DNA from: Acanthochlamys bracteata
Lineage: Eukaryota; Streptophyta; Magnoliopsida; Pandanales; Velloziaceae
Length of the DNA stretch: 64,000 nucleotides
Assembly (NCBI GenBank): GCA_019914995.1
Contig: CM034141.1
Location: 1,550,001-1,614,000, forward strand
Direction: 5' to 3'
Position 1 is the stretch's first letter. Every line of letters starts with the position of its first letter. The notes under the pieces are model-generated. The model was not told the DNA's origin. It worked only from the letters and a program-made list of their open reading frames with translations, and searched no databases. Made by a program: the position numbers and the translations under genes. Below are positions 37,901 to 50,100 of the stretch, in pieces.

Positions 37901-40852
37901 ATGTGCCAATGGAGAGAAATGACAAGCATTCTTGCGAAAATGTTATGGCTAACAGTGCAGAGAGAGATGAGATTGCAAATCACAGTACTTGTTCCCCTTT
38001 GAGTAGTGAAGGATTGGTTAGGGAAGAAGACTCTTGTCTAGATGATGGAGTGCCAGCATCTGAGACTAGAAGAGATGAGGTTGTTGAGGAACCTGCTAAC
38101 ATAGAATGCCATCACAGTTCCAATTCTGTTGTAGTAGATTTTGGTGAGGGAGCCCATACTGTGAGTAGCACCTTAACTCAAATGAACTGCTCAAGTCCAG
38201 ATACACAAATAGAAGAGGTTTTCGTGATCTCATTCTGTTCTTCTACTTATTACAGGTGTCTGGAGAAATAAAGCAAGATGCCTTGGACAAGAAGGGCACT
38301 TCATCGGAAATGGTTTCTATAGAAAAGTTTCAGATCACCTTATTTTCTGGTGATGTTAATGTAGAAACAGGAGCTGTTCCATCAGGTATTGGCGAGAATG
38401 ATGGATTGCGAGAAATTAATCAAGATGTCACTATGGATGTGCAAAGCAATCCATTGGAATTTGGTGTTGCAAGAGACATTAGTGTAAGTTTCTTGACTTA
38501 TATAATTATCCACATGTGAATGGATGATGCCAAACTTGGAAAGCATTTAGTGTGCATTTTATTTGATTATAGTACGTTGGCAGTGTTTCAATGCAGGAAC
38601 GTCATGTCATCTGCATGAGCCTAAGTGCTTGTTTTATGAAATTTTCTGATTGCATCTATGCTACACATTTTGAATTACTACGCATTCTGTTGGCCCAATG
38701 GTAATATGCATTTACTTTATGCCAGGACTTTTGCAGCGCAATTGAGGATAATGATACAGGTAATGTGGCTTCCTACTTGTATTTTGCCGTGGTATGGTAG
38801 AAGCTTTCCATATTGATCTAAGAATTTTTTTCTATTTGCTTTCATCTGCGTTGAAATTTTTGTAGTTTCAGCATTGGTGAACTAGGGTGAGAAACTTGTG
38901 CATCTTATTTCCTCTTGGATGGTGGTGTCTTTGAATCTATGCCATTTTCATAACTAATTGTCCCTGCAACTTTTGTACATCATAACCTTGTGAATACAGA
39001 CTTGTAAATACAGCTCTTTAGAGTATTAGTATTAGCAAACTTTTGATCTCTATTGTAATTCACATCAGTTAGCTATTTGTTTTTACCTCTTTTATGTGGA
39101 TTTGAAAATTTTTCTAGTCCATACAAATCCATGGCTTCTGGTTTGCCTTAGTAATGCTCCAGCACCTATTCTGTTATCTCTCCTATTGCTTCATTTTCTT
39201 TTATGTGGAATTACCACCATGGCGTGTTTGTGGTGTATGGAAGTTCCATCATTTCTTATTGAAAGTCAACAATTAAAAGGGGGTAGTTGCTGTGCAAATG
39301 CAATTAGACTATATAATCAGCTAATAACATCTTCGACTTTTTAACCTCAGACTTCCTCAACATGGATGAAGAAGCTGACTTTGAAGCAGATACTGATGTC
39401 CCAAATCCTGAAGAGACTCAACATCTTGAGAACAGTGGATGGTCGACTCGGACAAGGTTTGGTCACATCTGTCAGTGTGATAGGCTGTTTCTAAAGCCAC
39501 TTTAAGCTGTTAAGTTGTAAAACTACCTCCCGTGTCCATTTTATTCAGATTGTTTTACTGAATAGATCTCCTTACTTTACTCAGGGGAGTTGCCAAATAC
39601 CTGAAATCCTTATTTGATGAAGAGTATGGGCATGGAAGGAAGGTAGTTGCTATAGACCAACTTGTAGCTGGAAAAACTCGCAAAGAAGCTTCAAGAATGT
39701 TTTTTGAAACTTTGGTATGTTGATGATTTGTTTCTTGTTCCCTTATGCTGTTGTTTTTACTTGTTAGGCTGATCATTTCAACTCATTTTTAAGGTATATT
39801 CCTTGGTTGTATATAAAGTAAAAAAACAGTTTCAAATCTTTTCTGTTTTGAGTAGGCATGTTTAGGATTTAGTAGAATGCATAATGGTTTGATTTGCAGT
39901 GAAGAATTGCTTCGATAATGGTAGGAACACAAGTGGAGGATTGCCCATTGTTGACTAGGATGGACCTTGTGGTATGAGCTAAAGGTCAAATCTATTTGGG
40001 ATGTGTCTTGATATTCCTAGAGCATCACTGATTGTTTGCATTAAAGCATCACCTGTATTTTGTCTTTGTGCTAAGAATCTTAAACATGAACTCTCCTAAA
40101 ATAGGGATTCAGATTACATCTTAACAATATACACCAACTAAATCATGGGACCTAGTACAATCAGATTAGCCTAGGGGGAATACACCAACCAAATCATGGG
40201 ATCTACTACAACCAGATTAGTCTAGGGTGCCATCTCATATATTGAGGTTCTAAACAAGACTTAGGTTTTACCCTTATGAAGCTTAACTTCCTGTAGGATG
40301 GTATCAGGTAAAGATTTTATCTTTTAGACAGGTTTATTTGTGCCGGATCCCGTCCCATTTTTCTTGGCCTGTGGTATGGGTACATCTCCTGCTTCTTGCT
40401 ACATTTTCACACAGATATATTGAGTTTTCATGATTTCATAGGACATTTGATAGGTGTATTTAAGCATTCATGATAACTAGGGAGGATCCTATATGCTAGT
40501 GCTTATAGTATAGGTCAAATGCATGTAACTCTCACATGCGATATGCACTTAGATTCATGTCTATCTCTATAGGTAAATGCTTTCATATGACATTGACATG
40601 TAACACCAAACATATAGCTGCGAAATAATGCAGACACCTTGACGTGTATAAGCACGTGCTTGTGTATGTGTATTCCTATAATACATACGTACAGGTCTAA
40701 AGCGAAGGAGCTTGTTATTTGATTAATGTAAAGTGGTCTCTTTTCATCCTTAGGTTCTAAAAACAAGGGATTATATTGACACGGAGCAGGATAGGCCTTT
40801 TGATTTCATCAAAATCATGCCAAGAGCAAAGCTTCTCAAATCAGAGTTCTAA
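31914..40852 (+). CDS. SYN4: Sister chromatid cohesion 1 protein, SYN4-like (RAD21 alpha-kleisin)
   Basis: Alpha-kleisin subunit that closes the SMC1-SMC3 cohesin ring and is cut by separase at anaphase; nuclear. Exons are 31914-32037, 32785-33040, 33151-33248, 33346-33395, 34467-34531, 35501-36720, 36856-37000, 37127-37263, 37448-38160, 38256-38483, 38726-38759, 39351-39456, 39585-39714 and 40754-40852. Phases agree and give 1134 residues. The start MFYSQFILAKKGPLG and the block through DSILFPEAPIALRLSSHLLLG form the Rad21/Rec8 N-terminal SMC3-binding domain. The C-terminal winged helix, which binds SMC1, spans exons 12-14 (WSTRTRGVAKYLKSLF to the end KLLKSEF). The acidic, serine-rich middle is disordered, as in SYN2-SYN4. 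SYN4 is preferred over SYN2/SYN3 from the N-terminal and post-domain wording, from memory. The donor of exon 9 could be debated (see findings). Confidence 0.92.
34899..35141. mobile_element. Candidate MITE in a SYN4-like intron
   Basis: The left end GGGCGTGTTTCCTTACAC and the reverse complement of the right end (GGGTGTGTTTACTTTAGG) agree at about 12 of the first 14 positions. The 243-base interior is AT-rich and non-coding. ATA occurs directly outside both ends and could be a 3-bp target duplication. Size and ends fit a non-autonomous DNA transposon; the superfamily is not assigned. Confidence 0.5.
40131..40232 (+). repeat. 51-bp tandem duplication in the last SYN4-like intron
   Basis: Two adjacent copies (40131-40181 and 40182-40232) both begin ACACCAAC and share AAATCATGGGA and CAGATTAG, with several base differences. 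They lie in the intron at 39715-40753. Confidence 0.7.
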
Positions 40853-42888
40853 TCATTGCTGATTGAATCAAGCACCCGATACAGTTTATTTATTTATATT
40901 TCTCCAGGCCGTCTGCTCCGGACCAACACCCAATAATTAATTTCTTAACAAAGTATAGTTTATTGGTTCTCCTACTGAAACGGAACTTCAGGTGCAGGCT
41001 AGCTGGAGTTTTAACCCTTTATGTATTTTGTATATGTGGTGTTCATGCAAATCGAAGTAGTCTGTGTTGTCAGCTTCAAAATGTTGTATTCCTTTTTGTG
41101 TAACTTAGGGGAATCCGAAGTTAGAGTTTCTATCAGTTGTATAGCAGTTTCCTCTTTTTGTTTACATACTTGTAAAAGGTTATATGCGATGAACAGATGT
41201 TTCGAAATTAGTAATATTCAAGTGTTTTATCAGCAACAGAAAATATAGCTGTTTATACAACTTTGCCAGTGCGTTCGATGAACTTTGGGGCACCTTCTGA
41301 AACAGTTCAGTTTTCCAGGCTCAAGTTGAACTGCCTTCTGAATAAGATGTACGCAAGTTGGAGTTTAGAACAACTAAGATGGTGCTTTGGACATTTTTGT
41401 TTTTTTTTTGTTTTGTTTGGAACTTAGTTTTCCACCAAAAAATAAGTCCTAAATTTTATTGTTTACTATAAATTTTATTTCTAATAAGCTACTTTCAAAT
41501 TTTACTTTCAACTATTTCGATTTAAATTTTAAAATTTTACAATTTTACGATTTTACTTTACTCAAACGATTTCAATTTTAAGTAAACTTTTTTAATTTAA
41601 GCCTAGATTTCGAATTAAAATTTAAAATCTGTCAGATTTCAATTTTTTTATAATTTTATACGATTTTAATTTTGAAATTTTTTTTGTAATTAATTATATT
41701 TGAAAAGAATTTTTTATAAAATTTTAGAGAGTTTTCTATAAAATTTTGAAGATTTTATGAAAAGTATAATTTTGAAAAATTTTCTAAAAAATATAGAAGA
41801 ATTTTTTATAAAATTTAAAAGAATTTTAATTTTTTTAAATATAGTAACTTTTTTAAAAAAAATATTATAAAAACTTTTCTAAAAAATTTTTAATGGTATT
41901 GAAATTTTTTTAATAAAATTTATCAGTATATAAAATCTTACAATTTTATTTTAAAATTCCAATTTTACGATCATACTCAAACGAAACGATCCTACCTAAG
42001 ATTTCGATTTTGACAACTTTGCTTTCAACAGTTATATTATAAATTTTATTTTCAATTTTATTCTAATAATTAAAAATATAATTGAGTCCTTTTTAATGAT
42101 TATTTTATAGGGTATTATAGAATGCGCTAAGTAAATATTACCGTGATCAACATTTTGACAATCATGATCTGTTAAATTTGAATTGTTTGATTCTTAAACT
42201 AGTTAATATCATTTCATAATTAATATACAAATTTAATCTTTTAACTTAAAATTGTAATTTTAATATAATTATCACTATAATAAAAAAAATACAAATACAA
42301 TATTCATAGCAAATTTTAAAATATTATTAATAAATTAAATAAATAAACTAAACTAATAATATTAAATAATAAAATATAGATGGGAAAAAATGATAAGCAA
42401 CCATCATTTTTTTAAAATCATGCTTGATTATATGAAAATTAGTTTTGCAGATAACTTTTATAAAAAATAATTTTTATAAACAAATTAAAATATAGGTTCC
42501 ATCTGTCTTGAGAAAAAATTGAATAAAAAAGAATTAAACTTTAGCTGTTTTTCTAAACTTTTTAATTTATTTTTATTTTAATATTTTAATTTACGGTTTC
42601 TCAATAATATAATAAAAAATATTATAATAAAATATTTTTATTATTATGTAAAAAATAAAATTCATTTAAAATTTTTTTAAAAAATTTTATATTTATAAGA
42701 ACTTTTTTTTTTAAATCACTCTCAAATATTATTTTAATCAAATTTTGAAAAAAGATACAAATTGGAAGGAACCTTTCTTTCCTCCACAAACTTCTCCTCT
42801 CGTCATCAAACTTTTTAAGTACCTCAACGACCAACCAAAAAAAAATAAAAAAGAAAAACTCATCATTCATTCAATTCCTTTCACTCCC
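40853..42888. other. Intergenic region before the thioesterase gene
   Basis: The first 400 bases are the probable 3' UTR of the SYN4-like gene. From about 41390 to 42730 the DNA is extremely AT-rich, with words such as TTTGGAACTTAG at the left and CTCAAACGAAACGATCC near 41970 that suggest degenerate transposon ends. No gene is seen. Confidence 0.45.
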
Positions 42889-45800
42889 ATGAAGTTCTCA
42901 CTTTCCACAACTAGAATAATTAGAAGAGCCACAAGAACGACAACAACTCTCTTCTCCTTCACAACCAAAACTAGGAACCCTAAAACAATTCGATCCATCT
43001 CAGCCTTCTCCAATCCAACCGAAAACTCAACTAATCAATCACCAAGTTTCTCAGCAATTTCCAATTTTTTTCCTAACGTGTTGATCAAATTTGCCTCAAG
43101 AACAATTCCTTTTTCAGTAAAATCAACAGAGTTGACCAGAAGATTGAATCTTTCTGGTTTCTTTATCAGAGATTTCTGTTCTAGTTCTTCCAAAGAAGAG
43201 AAAATGGAATCAGGGTCACCGGCTATTCCGGTTTTTTCAACATTGGCTTCACCGTTTGATGATTCTCATTCTGCGATTGATGCGGGTTCTTCAGTTAGAA
43301 AGCCGTTGAGTTTGTGGCCGGGGACTTACCATTCACCTGTGACCAATGCATTGTGGGAAGCTCGATCGAAGATTTTCGAGAGATTGCTCGATTCATCGAA
43401 AGCGGATGGACCCCCACAGACTGAATTGCTTGCGAGAACTCCGGTGCAGAGTAGAACAAGTATAGTGTACAACTTCTCTAGCGATTATATTCTTAGAGAG
43501 CAGTACAGGGATCCATGGAATGAAGTCAGGATCGGGAAACTGCTTGAAGATCTTGATGCTCTTGCTGGAACAACTGCTGTGAAGGTATTGCTGATTGCGC
43601 GAATGTCTTTTTATCCATTTCTGTAATATTTCAAAATGTTGACGTAGGTTTTTATTCAGACAGTCTTGATTTATATGCAGAGTAGAAAATGGCAGCGTTA
43701 AACTCCTGCTTTGAAAATGAATTTTACTCTCATGCTAAATTAGTTGCGCCCTTGGTCTTTTACTTCTTGCCATTAGGTATGAATTGAAGGTATGTGCATC
43801 TCAGATAGAGATTGCTTCAATATGTAAATGTATGGAGAAAGTTCTTGCTAGTAAGAGTACTACAACCTAATAGCATGTAGTAGACTCTATGAGAAATACC
43901 AAAAGAAGGGACATGATCTGTAGGATAATGTCCAAACAACACCGCTGCACTATTGTAGTCGACATTCTTCTCTAGCATTCTGACCTGTTACTGCTGACTA
44001 CATAATTGGTGTTCCGTACTGCTACAATAGTTTATATGGTATGTTTCCTAGTTAGTACATGCTCTATACATTCGTTGTAACTTAAAATATAGTCAATAAA
44101 CATTGTTATAGTTGAATAAAATGAAAGATATTTGATGACAACACTCAAGGATAGAACTAGCATGATGATTTCTTATCAGTGATATGCAAGCATTAAACAG
44201 AGGTTAAGTTTTTGTGAAACTGATAAATGCTAGCTTAAATTTATTTTAACACAGATTTCTTTTTCGAATTCTCTATTGTTAGCATTGTAGAGATCTCTAG
44301 TCTATGGATTACATGATTGGAATTGATGATTAAACTGCTGCTTGAAAGATAAACTTTGTAACCCCACCCTTGCCTAGAGGTTTACCCTTTTCTTTTGTTT
44401 TTACACAAAATTCCAACAGCTAGAATGAAATCCGAAGCAAGAAATCTGCTCTTTCACATTTTGCATGCGTGATACTGCAAGTATAGTCTGTTAATTCTTA
44501 TATATTAGTCTGAAATTATTACATTTGGTTAATGTTGGTGATTCAATTATGTTAATAAGATTTTGTGTTGAATAGCTATATTTAAAACTAACTCCACAAA
44601 TTATGATGCATAAAATATTTTCGCTGTTTGTCATAGCATTGCTCTGATGATGATAGCACGACAAGGCCTCTCTTGTTAGTCACTGCTTCAGTGGATAAGA
44701 TGGTCTTAAGGAGGCCAATTCGAGTAGAAAATGATCTGAGAGTAACTGGTGCCGTTACATGGGTTGGTCGCTCATCTTTGGAGATACAGACAGAGATCAC
44801 TCAAACTCCACCAGGTAAGTATATAGTAAAGCGGCATATCTCATTCAAAATATCTCATAATGGCTTATATCTTAAGGAGCTTTCTGATCTGTTCTCATTT
44901 GTAGCAGACAACTTTCCTGACTTGGATCCTGTGGTCTTAACTGCAAATTTCACATTTGTTGCACGTGACTCTAAGACTGGAAAATCTGCTTCAGTTAACC
45001 GCCTTATACCGCAAACTGATCGTGAGAAGCAGCTCTGGGAAGAAGCGGAAGCAAGAGATAAACTTAGGAAGAAACAAAGGGAAGAAAAGAGAAGAGAATT
45101 TGAGGCTGGCAGTCACATTTTGCATGGGGATGTGAAGAGATTGAAAAGTTTGTTAATGGAGGGCCGAGTTTTCTGTGATATGCCTGCTTTGGCAGATAGA
45201 GATAGCATTCTCATCAGGGATACCCGTCTGGAAAATTCTCTTATATGCCAGCCTCAGCAAAGGAACATGCATGGAAGAATATTTGGAGGTTTTCTAATGC
45301 ATTGGGCTTTTGAACTGGCCTTTTCAACTGCCTATACCTTTTCTGGACACATGCCATGCTTTCTTGAAGTAGACCACGTTGATTTCTTAAAACCTGTGAG
45401 TGGCCAACCCTTGCTTCTTTCTTGATGAAGATTTTGGATCAACTTTTATTTGGAAATTAATTTTGTTTTTCTTTTTTGAGTAATAAGTGGAGATCTTGTT
45501 TTGTTACTTTTAATGCTTAACTATTACTAGCAACTTAGGGTACGAGTATTTGCTTAAAATGGCGGTAATATAACCTTCTTGCATACTCTGCTTTATAAAT
45601 TTTATACAGGTGGATGTGGGAGACTTCCTTCGGTTCAAGTCTTGTGTTCTTTATACACAACTAGATAACCCAGAGCAGCCATTAATCAATATAGAAGTTG
45701 TTGCTCATGTGACAAGACCAGAACTTCGAACTAGTGAGGTACAAAGAAAAACAAAATGCAGTTATGCATAACTCAAATATTGCGTTATGCATTGTTGCTC

Positions 45801-45977
45801 TGACACGGTTGCATATCTAACCTTGTTGAGCAGGTATCAAACACATTTTACTTCACATTCACTGTCAAACCTGATGCCTTGAAGAACGGATTGCGGATTC
45901 GGAATGTTGTTCCTGCCACAGAGGAGGAAGCACGCCGGGTGCTTGAACGCATGGATGCAGAAACAATCTTTGGCTAG
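42889..45977 (+). CDS. Acyl-CoA thioesterase, two-hotdog (ACOT9-like), organelle-targeted
   Basis: Hydrolyses acyl-CoA to free acid and CoA. Exons are 42889-43584, 44637-44814, 44905-45395, 45610-45738 and 45834-45977; phases agree and give 545 residues. The first about 100 residues are rich in Arg, Ser and Thr with few acidic residues, like a mitochondrial or plastid transit peptide. The first hotdog lies around residues 230-320 (VTASVDKMV, VTGAVTWVGRSSLEIQ). The second begins near residue 411 with RNMHGRIFGGFLMHWAFELA and continues through DHVDFLKPVDVGDFL. Met at 43204 (MESGSPAIP) is an alternative start that would remove the targeting segment. Intron 2 (44815-44904) is 90 bases without an in-frame stop. 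Confidence 0.88.
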
Positions 45978-47189
45978 TTTCCAGGGATAGAAGATCTTTA
46001 TCAACATATTGAGATTGAAAATAGCATAATTAGGTATATATTGGTCTAATTGCTAGAGGTTGCCGTCCCCTACTCCTGCTGTCCTTTCATATGAAAGCAA
46101 ATTAAATTGGCTATTTATGATTTGCAACCACCTAGAAGACTTCAAGTTTATATGTTTGCAATAATTACTTTTTTGTTTCTCTTGCCACCAGTACGTGTCA
46201 CTGTTTTGTTTGTTTCAAGTTGTTCAATGGAAACTGAGGAGACGCCCAAACTAATTCTTGACAGATATGTTGTTGAAAAGTTTCAACAAATCTTGTTATA
46301 ATGAAAATAGAAATCACGTATAAACAGTTTGTACGCTGCTATTGAGTTGTCTATGAAAATCGCAGTTTCTTTAAAGAACTCTTTGCGACCTCGAACACAA
46401 AACCAAGCAACACAACAAAAGTTCTTAAAGGCCTGATTGATATCACTGGTAGCAGCTCAGCCTGTATGAGATATGAACTGCTGCTAAAATGTCAATAGCT
46501 ATAATCTTGTCTAAGGACTTATTTTAAATATCCAAAATTTCATTTTTTCTCAAAAAATTTTAAAATTAATATATTTTAATTGTTCATCGACTAAAAACGT
46601 TGCTTTTAATTTACTATTCAGAAACTCATCATTTTTAACTTTTAAAATTCTATTTTTCACTTTCAATCAACTTTCATAAAATAAAATTAAAATACAAAAA
46701 ATAAACTCTTCAAACTCACCTTTTAAAGAATTCTAATTTCTACTTCTCACCTCCGTAAAACTCACTTCCGCGCATTTAAGAGATCCTAGTATAAACTGAG
46801 TGTATACATCACTCTAATCTTGCTTAATAAAACTGATGAAAAACGTCAAAAAGAGTAAAAATTCTAGGCTGCTGATTACACATAAGATCGTCTGCAAGCA
46901 TATCTGTAAATCAAGAGTGCAGCAGTTACTCTCCAATTATATTCTTACATCTATCTATCATCATATATAAATATTTATGGTCACAAATGATGTAAGGGGA
47001 AGTTTTCTACAAGTACAAAAAACAATTTTGCTGCAGAGATGCCTGAGGTTTCAATAAATACTTGACAGCTTCCAGCTGGTTACTGGGAATAAATACTTGT
47101 CATGAAATATTTACCATAACTATCAGGATGGTAATGAATTCGTCATCAGATATCTCAGGCCTCAATGCATGAAACCTCGAAATACCTGT
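45978..47189. other. Intergenic region between thioesterase and formin pseudogene
   Basis: The probable thioesterase 3' UTR runs to about 46320. A fold-back-like AT-rich block lies at about 46515-46795 (GGACTTATTTTAAATATCC at the left, GCGCATTTAAGAGATCC at the right). No coding family is seen. Confidence 0.45.
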
Positions 47190-50100
47190 GGAAGTGTTGG
47201 GTTTACAGGTACTGGAACTGTTGTGAAGTGCTTACATATGCCTGCTCATTTACTTTTCCTACTTCCTTGCAGACTCGATCAAGTATAGAAAGGAAATCTC
47301 AATGAACCATGAAGAACTTAAATGGATGAACTTTTCCTTAGCAGAATTTCCATGGAAGTACTTAGTTATTTCCTTCACCAGAGACAGGGTCACACTCTCC
47401 TGTGCCTGAACTTCGATAATCTCATCCTCAGCTTTCTTCAAGAATCTTTCCAGTGATTCTTTGAATGGAAATCTACTTTCATGTCATTCAATCTTAAGAC
47501 CTCATTCACTTTATTAATTCCTCCAGCAAGCTTTATGACATAACTGCTGAGCACATCAGAATCCATTGTGGCAGCCTTCTTTACATTGCTGAGCTCAGCC
47601 CCTAGGCTAGAAACAACCTGCAGTCCCAACTTCTTATTCATGATCATGCAGAATATTGCCTTGGGTTTTCATCATGGTTTGAGTTGAGGTAGAAAGTCGT
47701 GAACCTTCAGATCTTATGATTTCCTGAATAACAAAATGAAGAAGAGTAGTTTTCCATCTGTTCCCTTCATGTCAACCAACTTCGGTAAAGTATCAAGCTT
47801 GAAAGCTCGTGCATCGCCCCGGTTTGTTCCAACACTCATGCGATTTCCAGTATTTAGAACTGCATCCAGAAGCTTCAGGAATAGCCTGCTGCTTCTCAGC
47901 TATATTCACAGGCTACCTGCACATACAAAGGACCAGCTTTGTTTATGAAGATATTAAGATATCTGGATAATCAAATAGCTAAAAATCTAATCACATATGA
48001 AGAATGTCCTTCACAAGACGAAAGATTAGATAACAAAATGATGTCTAGGAATTATTTCCAACATTCTTTGATCAGAGGTATGTTGCTTAACTAGTATAAA
48101 TATAAATGATGTCTAGGAATTATTTCCAACATTCTTTGACCAGAGGTATGTTGCTTAACTAGTATAAATATAAATGATGTGACCTCATGGTCCTCAATTT
48201 AGCACTATAAAGTTAGAAAAAATATTGAGAATTTATTCAGATATTTCAAAGAATATACCTCTACCGTAGCATTTCAAACTCTTACAGTCAGTCAACACCA
48301 ACCTCTACTCAACAAACTTGCTTTAGCATTTAATACCAAACTCTGTGTACTCCAACTGATTACCGCTTCTCCAAGTAAAAACTCACCAAACTGAAATCCC
48401 CTCTAAAGAAATCTCAAGGAGAGACTCTAACCTTTCCAAGAATGCATTCACCTCTTTTCCTACAACACACCATCTCAGCATTCTAACAGGCCCCGCTCAG
48501 TCATTTCTACAAGTGGGGTGTTTATCAAGTCCATTTGGTTAATGTATGTTGAGTTTTGCTAAATGGACATTCTATCATCGTTTTAGTAATTAATCCAGGC
48601 TATAATATGCTCAAGCTGTAGCATTTCCTTTTCTGAAACCAAAGTTTCACATCCTAAATACCATAATTTATTCTGCAATTTCGCTACACAATACCTTCTA
48701 TTCGTTACACCTTAAGCTCCCTTCCTAGTAATTGATGTACATGAAGTCGGAAAAGGAAAAGTAAGCCTCTTACGTCAAGAGTAACCAAAGACTTTTGCAG
48801 ATAATTGATCTCTGAATCAAACTTAGCAACACAGAGCATTGCATCACTCTATTGAAAGCAAATGATATATCAAGCACTGCCTTTAAAAACTTCTCAGGAG
48901 GGCCAACTTCAAGGGGAACCATCCTTGTGTTCTCTCAAGTTAAGTTCTTCCTCTTTAGTAGGAGCCATCTTTAGAAGTATCTCCAAAAGTTCAGTACCTA
49001 AGTTATCACTATTACCTGCTTCAGGGCCAAGAAATTAATTAACCAACAAGATCTAGGAATAGACAAGCAAGAAAATAAAGTATATCGACTTTGCAAGCTT
49101 TATGAGAGTTGCGATTGACACAGCATCTTAGACAAACCCTCCATTTAAACTTTACAAGAGCAACAATTCATGCGAGATTAGTCTATTAACATCTTTAAAT
49201 AGCATTTAGAAACTTCGCAGATAGGCAATGAGATTAGAGTGGTATCTACAGAAGCAGTTATATCTAGGCTCGCAAAACCCATCAAATATTAATCTTTTAA
49301 GGGTTTCTCTTGTTTACTCTTTAACTATACTAATATAGCCGTACCAACTTTCTCAGATTATTTGTTCCTGAGATGTTTAAACCCCTAAGTTTATAAAAGT
49401 TCATATATGGAGATTTGATGTGGAGTGCGTCATCAGGTTCAACGATCTCCTATCAAATACTGTGGATAGTGTGAGGCATGTCGATCACCTTTGCTACATC
49501 AAAGTTTGAAGTCAAAAGCTATAAGTTAAAATAACAGTATTACTCAAACGCATATACACGCTAAGCTTCATTGGTAATATAGTGATGCAAAAAATTGAGT
49601 AGGCAATATGAGATCTAGCATACTTAACCATCCAACATATAGCAGTTTATTCTCAAAAAGTAGGAATGATGACTAATCTTGCAAACTTTGGTTTCTCACA
49701 ATTATTACATATGGCTACCTTCAATGAATCTATCAAGCCTCGAATAAGTATAGTTTATTTGAGGGCTGCTAGGAAAGTATAAGGTGATGCTACCGGAACC
49801 TAGACTTTTGACTAATCCCAATAGACACACCGATTGTACCAGTTACTAGGTACTTCCTACATACTTGGAAAGGAAGTGAGGTGATCTTTACAAGACCAAT
49901 TCTGCTATTGGAAAAATTGCGTACCTAACAAGTTTAATTCGGTTACATTAGCTTCATTTAAAGGTGCTATAAATGAGATCCCCAAACCGCATAAACTAAT
50001 CTATCTGCAGCATAGGCCAAATAGGTAGAGATATTTATGCCTCCAAGAAACCAATACTATTTCCTGATATAGTGATATGATATAGCATAACAAAGACATG

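Noticed and set aside
38221..38255. A 35-base intron ending exon 9 of the cohesin gene
   Set aside because: It is too short for plant splicing, and the GTGAGT donor at 38161 gives a consistent phase and family-like joint.
47736..47948. Plus-strand open frame as a gene
   Set aside because: It is the complement of the formin FH2 segment, whose minus-strand frames match the family.
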